Shown: one piece after another, positions 1 through 7,750 of the stretch
Numbering within the stretch: position 1 is the first letter of the stretch
How the letters are laid out: each line of letters starts with the position of its first letter
From: CALLQB01 sp036479275
GTDB lineage: Bacteria > Actinomycetota > Acidimicrobiia > Acidimicrobiales > SHLQ01
Reading direction: 5' to 3'
Assembly (NCBI GenBank): GCA_965524675.1
Contig: CBERPN010000018.1
Location: 1-30,825, forward strand
Length of the DNA: 30,825 nt
Made by a program: the position numbers and the translations under genes
Notes under the pieces: model-generated
The model's database searches: none
Seen by the model: the letters and a program-made list of their open reading frames with translations, nothing else
Told to the model about the DNA's origin: nothing

Positions 1-2
1 AA

Positions 3-470
3 AAAGACATTATTATCGGCGAGGTTTTCGACCTGCAATGGATGGTCTTTGGCCTCATGGCACTGCTGGGTCTCAACTACGGAATGCGCGAAGGCGTCAA
101 CCCACGTATCGACTTCTGGTGGGCTGAGTTTTCCGACAAAAGAAAAGCACTCATCGACTTGATATTGCACCTAACGCTGCTGCTTCCCTTCGGGTGGATG
201 TCGGTGAAGATCCTCTGGAATTATTCGCTAACAGCGCTCGGTCGCAAGTTCGACGGCAGCTGGCCAACCTGGAAGGTGTGGGATATCTGGGAGCAGGCCA
301 CCGACGCTGGCGGCCTAGCCCGCGGACCTATCAAGTTCATGATCCTCATCGGGTTTTCCTTGTGGAGTATTCAAATGGTTGGCGAGATAATCAAGAACGG
401 GTTCGTTCTTGCTGGTCGCAACGACCTCGCCGGTATCGAGGAGCGGGAAGCCCCGCTCCGAGTGGAGTAG
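3..470 (+). CDS. TRAP transporter small permease (DctQ/FcbT2-like), 5' end outside the window
   Basis: This is the small membrane subunit of a tripartite ATP-independent periplasmic (TRAP) transporter, which joins the large permease in the cytoplasmic membrane to import an organic acid using an ion gradient. The frame is open from base 3 with no stop, so the gene begins before the window; the first in-frame ATG at 42 lies inside the conserved region and is not the true start. The visible part has the DctQ signature (L-Q-W then a hydrophobic helix, then G-M-R-E-G-V-N-P-R-I-D, the basic/Asp motif after the helix), followed by two more hydrophobic stretches around 165-200 and 335-385. It ends six bases before the large permease start and is clearly in one operon with it. 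The family call is strong. The FcbT2 subgroup is inferred from the neighbouring binding protein. Confidence 0.88.
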   Translation, partial: KDIIIGEVFDLQWMVFGLMALLGLNYGMREGVNPRIDFWWAEFSDKRKALIDLILHLTLLLPFGWMSVKILWNYSLTALGRKFDGSWPTWKVWDIWEQATDAGGLARGPIKFMILIGFSLWSIQMVGEIIKNGFVLAGRNDLAGIEEREAPLRVE

Positions 471-476
471 CAGCCG

Positions 477-1913
477 ATGATGTTGGCAATTCTTGGTCTC
501 GAGACGGGCGTTTTCTTATCGCTAGTGATGTTCGCCGTGTTCATGGTGATGATCCTGATCGGCTACAACGTGGCCTTTTCGTTCGCCTCCACCGCCTTAT
601 TGTTCTCGTTCCTCGGAGACATAACCAACACCTTCGATCCGAGTTCTCTGGCCATATTGCCCAACCGCTGGTTTGGGGCGATTCAAGACTCCACCTTGCT
701 CGCCGTGCCCTTCTTTGTCCTGATGGGAGCGATCCTCGAACGATCGGGCCTCGCCGAACGATTATTGAATGCAATCGGCATGCTGATGGGCCCCATCAAG
801 GGCGGCGTCGCGGCAGCGGTTGTGGTGGTCGGAACGCTCTTGGCCGCCGCTACTGGGGTGGTGGCAGCAACCGTGATCGTGATGGGTTTGCTGTCGCTGC
901 CGACCATGCTGCGGCTTGGCTATGATCCCAAGTTGGCGACCGGCGTGATCACCGCATCGGGCACGCTCGCTCAGTTGTTGCCACCGAGTCTGGTATTGAT
1001 CCTGCTCGCCCAACAGATCGGTGTCGGCATTATTGGGCTGTTCGCCGGCGCGCTGCTGCCAGGACTCTTGCTGTCGTTCATGTACGCCGCCTACGCCATT
1101 GGGATCTCATACCTGAAGCCGGGCACTGGGCCGGCGATGCCGCTCGAGGAACGGACCGTGCGCGGCAAGATGCTCGCACTCGAAACACTCTTTTCGGTTG
1201 TACCTATCGTGTTGCTCATCCTCGGGGTGCTTTTCTCGATATTTAATGGCATCGCGACACCTTCAGAATCAGGCGCAGTGGGAGTGGCTGGTGCATTGCT
1301 GTTGGCGGTGTTTAGCTGGGTCACCGACAAGATCATGATTCGCGCTGGTGCAACCCACATAGAATCTAAATGGCGGCTCACTAGCAGTGCGCTACGTGAA
1401 GCTGGTCGCTCAACGGCGAACATATCGATTCTGGTGATGACGCTGCTGTTCTCCTCGACATTCTTCTCCGTGATGTTTCAACAACTCGGAGGCTCGGACC
1501 AGACCTCGGAATGGCTCAGCTCGATCGGTGGCGGCAAGACCGGATTTGTGATCGTGGCCATGATTGCGGTGTTCATTCTTGGCATCAACCTTGAGTTTCT
1601 CGAGATCACCTTTATCGTCGTGCCAATCTTTGTGCCAGCCATGCAGATTCTGGAGTTCACCCAGCTCGAGACAATCTGGTTCACAGTGCTGATGGCGGTA
1701 AACCTCAACATGGCCTTTATCTCTCCGCCGGTGGGCTTCTCGTTGTTCTATCTTCAGAGCGTCGCACCGCCCGAGGTCAAGACTTCCGACATCCACAAGG
1801 GAGCTATTCCCTTCATGGTAATCCAGGGCATCGCGCTAATAATTCTCGGTCTGTTTCCAGGCATCGTCGAGACGTCGGTGAACATCTTGGTCGACACGTC
1901 GAAGCTGTCGTGA
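477..1913 (+). CDS. TRAP transporter large permease (DctM/FcbT3-like)
   Basis: This is the substrate-translocating membrane subunit of the TRAP transporter. The 478-residue product is almost entirely hydrophobic, with roughly a dozen membrane segments. It shows DctM landmarks: the A-V-P-F-F-V-L-M-G segment near residue 80, the G-G-V-A-A-A-V-V-V region near 110, and the late S-P-P-V-G-F-S-L-F-Y segment near 415. It is somewhat longer than the ~425-residue C4-dicarboxylate type, which fits the mannitol/chloroaromatic (FcbT) or 2-oxo-acid branch. The ATG at 477 has GGAG about ten bases upstream and sits six bases after the small permease stop. The binding protein gene follows after 94 bases. That order (Q-M-P) differs from the P-Q-M order of many TRAP operons. 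The substrate cannot be read from the permease. Confidence 0.92.
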   Translation: MMLAILGLETGVFLSLVMFAVFMVMILIGYNVAFSFASTALLFSFLGDITNTFDPSSLAILPNRWFGAIQDSTLLAVPFFVLMGAILERSGLAERLLNAIGMLMGPIKGGVAAAVVVVGTLLAAATGVVAATVIVMGLLSLPTMLRLGYDPKLATGVITASGTLAQLLPPSLVLILLAQQIGVGIIGLFAGALLPGLLLSFMYAAYAIGISYLKPGTGPAMPLEERTVRGKMLALETLFSVVPIVLLILGVLFSIFNGIATPSESGAVGVAGALLLAVFSWVTDKIMIRAGATHIESKWRLTSSALREAGRSTANISILVMTLLFSSTFFSVMFQQLGGSDQTSEWLSSIGGGKTGFVIVAMIAVFILGINLEFLEITFIVVPIFVPAMQILEFTQLETIWFTVLMAVNLNMAFISPPVGFSLFYLQSVAPPEVKTSDIHKGAIPFMVIQGIALIILGLFPGIVETSVNILVDTSKLS

Positions 1914-2007
1914 AATTCGTACCAAAAAGAAAATGTCCGACGTGACCAACATCACACCAAACAGCTATCTATGCTCACCAAAGCACAAATCCCACTAGGA
2001 GGGGACC

Positions 2008-3225
2008 ATGGCATACGAAGAATACGAAATCGATCCGGGGGAAGTAAGCCGCCGATCGTTCTTGTCCAAGGCAGGAGTCGGCGTAGCTGGCTTTGCCGCG
2101 AGCGCGAGCTTGCTCGCTGCCTGCGGTAGCGACGATCCAGATACCGGCAGTGGAACCGACGGCGACAGCGACGGCGACGGCGATTCCGCTGCTCCCGACG
2201 ACACCGTCACCCTCGCCCAAAGCGATTTACCTGAGATCGAATGGGAAATGGCTACCAGTTGGCCCACCGCACTAATAACCATCTTTGGTGCTGCCCAGAT
2301 CTTCACCGAAACACTCTCCAAACTGACTGGCGGCAAGTTCATCATCAATGCCCGGCCAGCGGGCGAGATCGTCGGTGGCCTCGAGGTGCTGCCCACCGTT
2401 CGCGACGGCGGCGTCGAAGTCGGCCACACCGCTTCGTACTACTACACAGGCCTCAGCCAGGTGCAGAACTTTGGGACATCGATTCCCTTTGGCCTCACCA
2501 ATCGCCAACAAAATGCATGGCTCTACGAGGGCGGCGGCACCGAGATTCTCAACGAGTTCTACGCCGAGGAGCACGGAATAATTTCGTTCCCCGCCGGAGC
2601 TACCGGTTGTCAGATGGGTGGCTGGTTCAGCAAGGAAATCAATACTGTCGCCGACCTTCAGGGTCTGAAGATGCGTATTCCCGGCATGGCGGGCCAGGTG
2701 CTGAACAACCTTGGCGGCGAGCAGGTCACGCTGCCCGGCGGAGAAATTCTTACTTCGATCGAGACCGGCGCAATCGATGCAGCCGAGTTCGTTGGGCCCA
2801 CCGACGACCTCATCTTGGGCCTCGACCAGCTGGGAAGCCAGCTGTTCTATTACCACCCCGGTTGGTGGGAGCCTGGCTCGATTCTTGAGGTGCAATTCAG
2901 CCTAGAGAAGTGGAACGAGCTTCCTGCGGAGTATCAGGCTGCGGTCGAGGCTGCAGCGGCTACCGCCAACATGCGCACGATGGCTAAGTACGACGTGCTC
3001 AACCCGGTCGACCTTCAGAAGGTCAAAGAGTTCGCCGAGATTCGCGAGTTCTCGCCCGAAATCATGGATGCGTTTAAGACCGAGACCGAGAATGTACTCG
3101 ACGGAATCGCTGCCGATGATGCGAAGTTCGGCGAGATTCTCGGACCTTGGCGTGAGTTCCGCGATTCGGTTTCGGAATGGCACGGCCTTGCCGAGAAGTC
3201 GTTCCTAAACCAACAAACCGCCTAA
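2008..3225 (+). CDS. TRAP substrate-binding protein (TakP/FcbT1-like), Tat-exported lipoprotein
   Basis: This is the extracytoplasmic solute receptor of the TRAP transporter. The start is secure: AGGAGGGG at 1997-2004 precedes the ATG at 2008. Residues 14-19 read S-R-R-S-F-L, a twin-arginine signal, followed by a hydrophobic stretch and a lipobox ending at Cys39, so the protein should be exported folded and lipid-anchored. An acidic Gly/Asp/Ser linker (about 40-75) joins the anchor to the DctP domain. The domain carries L-K-M-R-I-P-G with Arg223, the usual carboxylate-binding Arg of the family, E-F-V-G-P-T-D-D, and Y-Y-H-P-G-W-W-E with Trp286-Trp287. These are shared with TakP, which binds 2-oxo acids, and with FcbT1-type proteins. 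The ligand is therefore probably a monocarboxylate or 2-oxo acid (inference). A strong hairpin follows the gene. Confidence 0.92.
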   Translation: MAYEEYEIDPGEVSRRSFLSKAGVGVAGFAASASLLAACGSDDPDTGSGTDGDSDGDGDSAAPDDTVTLAQSDLPEIEWEMATSWPTALITIFGAAQIFTETLSKLTGGKFIINARPAGEIVGGLEVLPTVRDGGVEVGHTASYYYTGLSQVQNFGTSIPFGLTNRQQNAWLYEGGGTEILNEFYAEEHGIISFPAGATGCQMGGWFSKEINTVADLQGLKMRIPGMAGQVLNNLGGEQVTLPGGEILTSIETGAIDAAEFVGPTDDLILGLDQLGSQLFYYHPGWWEPGSILEVQFSLEKWNELPAEYQAAVEAAAATANMRTMAKYDVLNPVDLQKVKEFAEIREFSPEIMDAFKTETENVLDGIAADDAKFGEILGPWREFRDSVSEWHGLAEKSFLNQQTA

Positions 3226-3236
3226 CTGAACGCTGG

Positions 3237-3297
3237 CTCCGAACCGGGGATGAATATGGTCGTCAGGACGACCATATATCGCCGCCCCGGTTCGGGG
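3237..3297 (+). terminator. Nested two-stem hairpin after the TRAP operon
   Basis: The outer stem pairs 3239-3249 with 3285-3295 (11 perfect base pairs, extended by a G-U and a C-G pair to 3237/3297). The inner stem pairs 3254-3263 with 3268-3277 (10 perfect pairs, loop CAGG). A 4x7 internal loop separates them. No U-run follows, so this is not a textbook intrinsic terminator; it may stop transcription with a factor or protect the upstream mRNA 3' end. The 3' arm contains the GGGGA that could be the ribosome binding site for the TTG start at 3305. Confidence 0.6.
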
Positions 3298-3304
3298 AAC
3301 CGCC

Positions 3305-3754
3305 TTGCGACGTAGAACGCTTCTCCGCTCGGTACAGCGGCTCCTCGGCCCTGGCGAAGAGTTGATCGATGCCGCATTCATGTGGCGCCGCCACCGGCTC
3401 ATGTTTCCCTATGCCCTTCTGGCGTTCGTAGCTACCGCGCTGGTAGCCGCTCTGGCGGGTTGGGACGATTGGGCAAGTCGCGTTGCGATCGCCGCTGCCG
3501 GTACAGCGATTGCGGTAACAGCGAGCAGTGAATACCGAGTGCTTGTCCTAAGCACCGATGGGCTAGCGCTATGCCGCTCGATGAGGGTCCGGCAGTTCGC
3601 GACCAAGCTGCTCAAGAGGCTTCCTGGCGACACCCTGATCGAGCCCGTCGGGGGCACAATGCTAGCTACCGACTGGAAAATCGGGGCAGCCACTTTCTCG
3701 GTTGCAAAGAACTCTGAGAAGTCGATTGAGCACATCCGAAGCCGAGTAACCTGA
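3305..3754 (+). CDS. Hypothetical membrane protein with a C-terminal soluble domain
   Basis: I do not recognise a named family. The 149-residue reading has a basic N-terminus, then the Leu/Pro/Gly-rich start L-G-P-G-E-E, a membrane hairpin of two hydrophobic helices (about 34-72), and a soluble C-terminal part of about 75 residues. That part alternates beta-like segments in the style of small bacterial PH-like or membrane-linked sensor domains (inference, weak). The TTG start at 3305 is chosen because GGGGAA lies five bases upstream; an ATG at 3380 would remove the first 25 residues. The ribosome site falls in the 3' arm of the hairpin that ends the TRAP operon, so expression may depend on that structure. 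The reading frame uses codons like its neighbours and no competing frame looks better. Confidence 0.6.
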   Translation: MRRRTLLRSVQRLLGPGEELIDAAFMWRRHRLMFPYALLAFVATALVAALAGWDDWASRVAIAAAGTAIAVTASSEYRVLVLSTDGLALCRSMRVRQFATKLLKRLPGDTLIEPVGGTMLATDWKIGAATFSVAKNSEKSIEHIRSRVT

Positions 3755-3773
3755 CCCGGGTTTCGACCTTCGT

Positions 3774-3791
3774 CTGACCAAAATTGATCAG
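3774..3791. promoter_or_regulatory. Interrupted palindrome upstream of the diguanylate cyclase gene
   Basis: CTGACCAAAATTGATCAG reads as CTGA-x-CAA, two central bases, TTG-x-TCAG: an 18-base near-perfect inverted repeat with a single mismatched pair. It lies between the small membrane protein stop (3754) and the GTG start at 3838, where an operator would be expected. It could be chance. Confidence 0.25.
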
Positions 3792-3837
3792 AAAACTTGC
3801 TTTAGGTGGAACACCGTTCGCGTCGACAATATGTGGT

Positions 3838-5538
3838 GTGAAAGAGACAGTCGATCGGCGCGAGGGTGATATCACCCACCGTCTCTCCTTGGCCATGGGT
3901 GGCCTCGTAGGGTTCGGACTGCTTGGCGCGCTGCTCGTAGGGTTGCAGCTCTTTCAGTTCAGATCCGAAGATGGCCAGTCTTTGACTTCCACAACGGGAG
4001 TGTCATGGCTGATCTTGTTCGTCTTGATGACGGCTGTCGTCGTCACAGCAACGGCCGGCTGGTTGTTGCTCGTTCGCCCCCTCAAAGGCCGTCTAGACGC
4101 CATCATCGGGGCTGCCGTGACGTTAGCTGCGGGCGAGGAACTCGACGCGATCAACGATGCTGACGAGGACGAGATTGGCGAGGTTGCTCGAAGCCTCGAT
4201 CGTTTGTCGGAGTCGATTCGAATCAACTCGGTCGAGCAGCGAAGCAGTGAGATCGAGTTGCGGCGTCAAGCAGCTTTTGATGGGCTGACGGGTGCGGCGA
4301 ACCGAGCATCGCTAATGGCAGAGTTGGAGGAGACCCTCCTCGATCCCAAGCTGGCCGACCACAGTGCATTGTTGAGCATCGACCTCGACCGTTTCAAAGA
4401 GCTCAACGACACCTTTGGACATCAGGCTGGCGACGAAGCATTAAAGATTGTGACCGATCGCGTTAAGCAGGCCGTCAAGGCTAGCGACATTGTGGCTCGT
4501 ATGGGCGGAGATGAGTTCCTGGTCCTACTTAAGAACGTGGGCCCTGCAGAGGTCGCCGAGGTAGTCGCACGGCTCAGGGCAAGCATGAGCCGTGAGGCCA
4601 CGATTGGTGGGCACCGACACAAGCTTCATTTCAGTATCGGAACCACCCAGATCGGCCACGGTGTCGATTCTGAGTTTGTGCTGCGCGAAGTCGACATCGC
4701 GATGTACCAGGACAAAGAGCGTGGAAAGAAGCTCAGGGCAGCGAAGAAGGCTTCTTCCAAGGAAGAGGTGATCGATGTTCTTGGCGATGGACATCTCGAG
4801 GTTCGATTCGACCCGGTGTTCGACATTGTTACGGGCCTCGTCCTTGGCGCTGAGGCACAGCCATATTGGCTTGGTACCACCGGCAGTGTGCTCGAGCCTG
4901 CAAAGTTTCGAACGATGATCGACGAGACGCCTCAGGGCCTAGCTTTTGACCAGGCAGCACTGAGCCAGGCGCTAGGTAACCTGGCCGACTGGTCGACCGA
5001 GAGCCTCCTACCCGAGAACTTTGTGTTGCTCTATGCCCCATCGCTGGCCAGTTTGGGCGAGCCGAATTTTCCTGCTTGGTTGGTCACGCTACTGAAAAAG
5101 CACCGGCTACCAGTGTCGATCGTTCAACTCGTAATCGGTAAGACCGGGGTCGAAACCGATCCGGCGGGGCTGCGCGACCTTTGTCGGGTGGGCATTAAGA
5201 CCACACTTGAAGATGTCGGCCTGCTAGCACTCCAAGATGATCGGCTCGGTCAACTGGATATGAGCCTGGCAGTTCTTAGCAGCCGCCGGGTCAGAGACTT
5301 CTCCCGCAACCCGCTAGCACGACCGGCGGCTGATTCTTTGGTCGCGTTGGCCCGAAACGCAGGGCTTGCAGTGATCGCGGCTGGAGTTGACTCACCCGAA
5401 GACTTTGTCGAAGTCTCTGACTTGGGTGTGCGGTTCGCGTTGGGAAGTCATCTCTCGCCTCTTGTCGCGGCGAAGGATTTCGCTCGCGGTCTGTCGGCAC
5501 AGATTGATCAGCCCCACGCTGAGATTCCCGCCGCCTAG
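3838..5538 (+). CDS. Membrane diguanylate cyclase: two TM helices, HAMP, GGDEF, degenerate EAL
   Basis: It should make cyclic-di-GMP from two GTP at the inner face of the membrane. Two hydrophobic helices (about 16-40 and 52-76) bracket a short external loop. A HAMP-like linker follows, containing D-E-I-G-E-V-A-R-S-L. The GGDEF domain is intact, with D-x-D-R-F-K and the catalytic G-G-D-E-F at residues 223-227. The inhibitory R-x-x-D site reads K-A-S-D, so product inhibition may be weak. The C-terminal ~220 residues have the length and layout of an EAL domain but lack the EAL glutamate (reading A-E-A-Q-P-Y-W), the D-D-F-G-T-G loop and the A-E-G-V-E motif, so phosphodiesterase activity is not expected. 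The GTG at 3838 is preferred over a TTG at 3784, which would add 18 atypical residues. The stop lies three bases from the convergent DUF3097 gene. Confidence 0.9.
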   Translation: MKETVDRREGDITHRLSLAMGGLVGFGLLGALLVGLQLFQFRSEDGQSLTSTTGVSWLILFVLMTAVVVTATAGWLLLVRPLKGRLDAIIGAAVTLAAGEELDAINDADEDEIGEVARSLDRLSESIRINSVEQRSSEIELRRQAAFDGLTGAANRASLMAELEETLLDPKLADHSALLSIDLDRFKELNDTFGHQAGDEALKIVTDRVKQAVKASDIVARMGGDEFLVLLKNVGPAEVAEVVARLRASMSREATIGGHRHKLHFSIGTTQIGHGVDSEFVLREVDIAMYQDKERGKKLRAAKKASSKEEVIDVLGDGHLEVRFDPVFDIVTGLVLGAEAQPYWLGTTGSVLEPAKFRTMIDETPQGLAFDQAALSQALGNLADWSTESLLPENFVLLYAPSLASLGEPNFPAWLVTLLKKHRLPVSIVQLVIGKTGVETDPAGLRDLCRVGIKTTLEDVGLLALQDDRLGQLDMSLAVLSSRRVRDFSRNPLARPAADSLVALARNAGLAVIAAGVDSPEDFVEVSDLGVRFALGSHLSPLVAAKDFARGLSAQIDQPHAEIPAA

Positions 5539-5541
5539 GCG

Positions 5542-6471
5542 TTACTCCGGCGGGGCTACGAAATCGATCAACTGTTCGACGGCCCCGATCAGGGTAGGTT
5601 CTAGATCTCGGTAGCTGCGAACTTGGTTTCGGAGATATTTCCAGAACGCACCCGAGGATCCTTCGAAGCCTATTCGGCTAAGGATGCCTTCCTTCCAGGG
5701 CTCGCCGAGCGGCACTTCAGGCCATTTTTCGATTCCGATAGTCGCTGGCTTGACACCTTGCCAGATATCTACGAACGGATGGCCACAGATCAGAACGTCG
5801 GGGTGATCGATCTTGGCGGCAATACGAGATTCCTTTGAACCACTCACGAGATGATCGACTAGAACTCCGAGGCGGCGTCTTGGGCCGGGTCCGAAGCCCC
5901 TTACCAACTCCTCGAGGTCATCGATGCCCTCCACCTGTTGGACGACTACGCCTTCGATCCGAAGATCGTCGCCCCAGACATGTTCGATCAGTTCTGCGTC
6001 GTGAATCCCCTCGACGTAGATTCGGCTGGCCCGTGCCATCCTGGCCGGTACGGCGCCGAGTCCAATAGAACCCGACGCGGTAGTGCTCATCGACTCAGCA
6101 CGAATTTCGGGTGGTGGTGTCTTTAGCGCCACCGGTGCACCGTCCACCAAGAACGCACCATCGTGGAGCCGGAACGCATGATCGCGCCCACTGGTGTCTC
6201 GAACAATTACTTGTGGGGGAGCGAACCTGACGATTGAACCCATTGTGCCAGTCGCCTGGTGTTCTACCACAAGACCGTTTTCGGCAGGCACGGCCCGGTA
6301 GTCGGGGCCGCGACGTTGAGGGGCGTCGACATCGAGTGGCTCCGAGAGAATTCCACGATCGTGCATCACCACAGACGGTATCTGATCAACGGCTCGTATC
6401 GGTTGTGTTAGCGAACTCGCGCGCCGCAGTAGATCACTGTTGTATCGGCGGCCGATGTTTCGCTGATCCAA
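5542..6471 (-). CDS. DUF3097 family protein
   Basis: This is a conserved actinobacterial protein of unknown function, about 300 residues as usual for the family. Diagnostic segments are Y-V-E-G-I-H-D-A-E-L-I-E-H-V-W-G, V-L-V-D-H-L-V-x-G-S-K-E-S-R-I-A, G-H-P-F-V-D-I-W-Q and the C-terminal L-E-P-T-L-I-G...L-I-D-F-V. The V-E-G-x-x-D strand with later D-H suggests a TOPRIM-like nucleotide or nucleic-acid fold (inference). The TTG at 6471 is kept because R-R-Y-N-S-D-L-L near the N-terminus matches how I recall family members starting; it overlaps the upstream pentapeptide gene by 64 bases. An in-frame ATG at 6366 would avoid the overlap but lose that segment. A ~35-residue insertion after the N-terminal motif seems unusual. 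Confidence 0.85.
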   Translation of the reverse strand: MDQRNIGRRYNSDLLRRASSLTQPIRAVDQIPSVVMHDRGILSEPLDVDAPQRRGPDYRAVPAENGLVVEHQATGTMGSIVRFAPPQVIVRDTSGRDHAFRLHDGAFLVDGAPVALKTPPPEIRAESMSTTASGSIGLGAVPARMARASRIYVEGIHDAELIEHVWGDDLRIEGVVVQQVEGIDDLEELVRGFGPGPRRRLGVLVDHLVSGSKESRIAAKIDHPDVLICGHPFVDIWQGVKPATIGIEKWPEVPLGEPWKEGILSRIGFEGSSGAFWKYLRNQVRSYRDLEPTLIGAVEQLIDFVAPPE

Positions 6472-7595
6472 ATGTCTGAACCCAGTCCAAGCTCACAACT
6501 CGCGTCACCTTCAGGGTCTAGGTTTTCGACCATTGCGACCACCTCATTGTTTGGCTGGAGATTTTTGAGCGCAATGGTGACCGGTAGCTCGCGTGTTTTG
6601 AACTGTTGCACCACCTGGCCTTCGACCTCGACCATTACTCGCACCTGCGTGCTGCTTCCAGTAATTCGTAAGAAGGGTTGCTCAAGGCGGACGCCGGAGA
6701 CGCGTGGGGACTCGGGCTGCGAACTGATTAGTCGAGGAACGAGAACGGCTGCCATGGCCGCAACAAAAACTGCCGCCGCCACGGCCGCTCGGGGCCCATT
6801 TCGCGGCTCGCGAGATCGAGCAGGGCCCGTCGGGGTCAAGCCTTCATCAATCGTTAGTGATTCGTCGGCTTCTTCTACTAAACCGCGGCGAAACTGTTCG
6901 TCGGGGTGGTTTAGATCGCCCTGCCAGAGAGTTGACTGGCTGAACAGAGCAGATTCGAGTCGTGCCCCGTCAAGGTCGGCACCACGGAGGTCGGCGCCGC
7001 GCAAGTCGGCGCCGCGCAAGTCGGCATCGATGAACACCGCTTTGCGCAGGTCGGCTTTGCGCAAGTCGGTTTCTCGGAGATTGACCGTCATCAGGCAAGC
7101 CGATCTAAGGTCGATTTCTGAGCAGTTGGCTCGCCGTATCGAAGCGCCCGTGAAATTGGATCCCCGTGCGACTACGTGTCGAAGATCGGCCCGGTCGAAT
7201 ACTGCTTCGGTGAGGTCAGATTCGTTCATCTGGCTGTTCGATAGGTTGCACCCGACGAAGACTCGCTGGCGGAGCTCACGACTATCAAATATTCGATTAC
7301 GAAGGTCTCTGCCGACCAAGGCTAGTTGGTCATCGCGTTCGGTTCGGTCGATGCTGGAATCCGATCGGTTTACCATCCATTCGGCCCACAGGAACGGCCC
7401 GGTAACGAGTGAGATTGTGAGCATTGCTTCGCCTATGGTCTGGGCTTGTCCGTTCTGTTTCTGGGTCAAAAGCAAAAGACCGATTACCCCGAGGATGATG
7501 ACGATGCTGGCCGCGAGGGGCCACGTTGTTCGGGCAATCGTGTTGGCGTCTGACGCGCCGGGGTTCTGCCCCTGAGATCGAACGTGAAGTCCCAT
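6408..7595 (-). CDS. Pentapeptide-repeat membrane protein with a C-terminal extracellular domain
   Basis: The 395-residue product has four parts. Two membrane helices (about 25-43 and 52-75) come first. Next is a pentapeptide-repeat region (about 95-225) with A-D-L-R-x/A-D-L-R-G units that should fold into a right-handed four-sided beta-helix. An acidic linker leads to a third membrane helix (about 270-290). The ~105-residue C-terminal domain is beta-rich, has two Cys near its end, and would lie outside. Two N-terminal helices plus one more place the repeat domain in the cytoplasm and the C-terminus outside (inference). Pentapeptide domains act as protein-interaction scaffolds; no specific partner can be named. 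The ATG at 7595 has no clear ribosome site. The gene is immediately upstream of, and overlaps, the DUF3097 gene. Confidence 0.85.
   Translation of the reverse strand: MGLHVRSQGQNPGASDANTIARTTWPLAASIVIILGVIGLLLLTQKQNGQAQTIGEAMLTISLVTGPFLWAEWMVNRSDSSIDRTERDDQLALVGRDLRNRIFDSRELRQRVFVGCNLSNSQMNESDLTEAVFDRADLRHVVARGSNFTGASIRRANCSEIDLRSACLMTVNLRETDLRKADLRKAVFIDADLRGADLRGADLRGADLDGARLESALFSQSTLWQGDLNHPDEQFRRGLVEEADESLTIDEGLTPTGPARSREPRNGPRAAVAAAVFVAAMAAVLVPRLISSQPESPRVSGVRLEQPFLRITGSSTQVRVMVEVEGQVVQQFKTRELPVTIALKNLQPNNEVVAMVENLDPEGDASCELGLGSDIWISETSAADTTVIYCGARVR
6964..7083 (-). repeat. 15-base tandem repeat encoding pentapeptides
   Basis: Eight consecutive 15-base units encode the A-D-L-R-x run. 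Two adjacent units (6994-7008 and 7009-7023) are identical at the DNA level, and two others (7039-7053, 7054-7068) differ by one base, which suggests recent unit duplication or gene conversion within the array. Confidence 0.85.
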
Positions 7596-7750
7596 AGCAG
7601 ACCAGTCGGCAATGCTCTATCAATAATAAGGAGGGCCGTTAGGGGACCGTCTGGGCATTATGGAAAAGGCTTTATCACGGACACTGTTTCGGTAGCCGTT
7701 CGTAGGGCATGGCGCCTTATAGATCATGCTGTCCTGCCGATCTGCTGGGT

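Noticed and set aside
194..925. 243-residue plus-strand frame across the two permease genes
   Set aside because: It is Arg-rich, spans the junction of two real membrane-protein genes and shows no domain.
2272..2895. Antisense frame opposite the TRAP binding protein
   Set aside because: The plus strand encodes an unmistakable DctP domain; the antisense frame is a GC-codon shadow.
6472..7575. Plus-strand 367-residue open frame opposite the pentapeptide gene
   Set aside because: It is Ser/Arg/Ala-rich with the 15-base period of the pentapeptide repeats; the minus-strand reading has a clear domain structure and the plus one has none.
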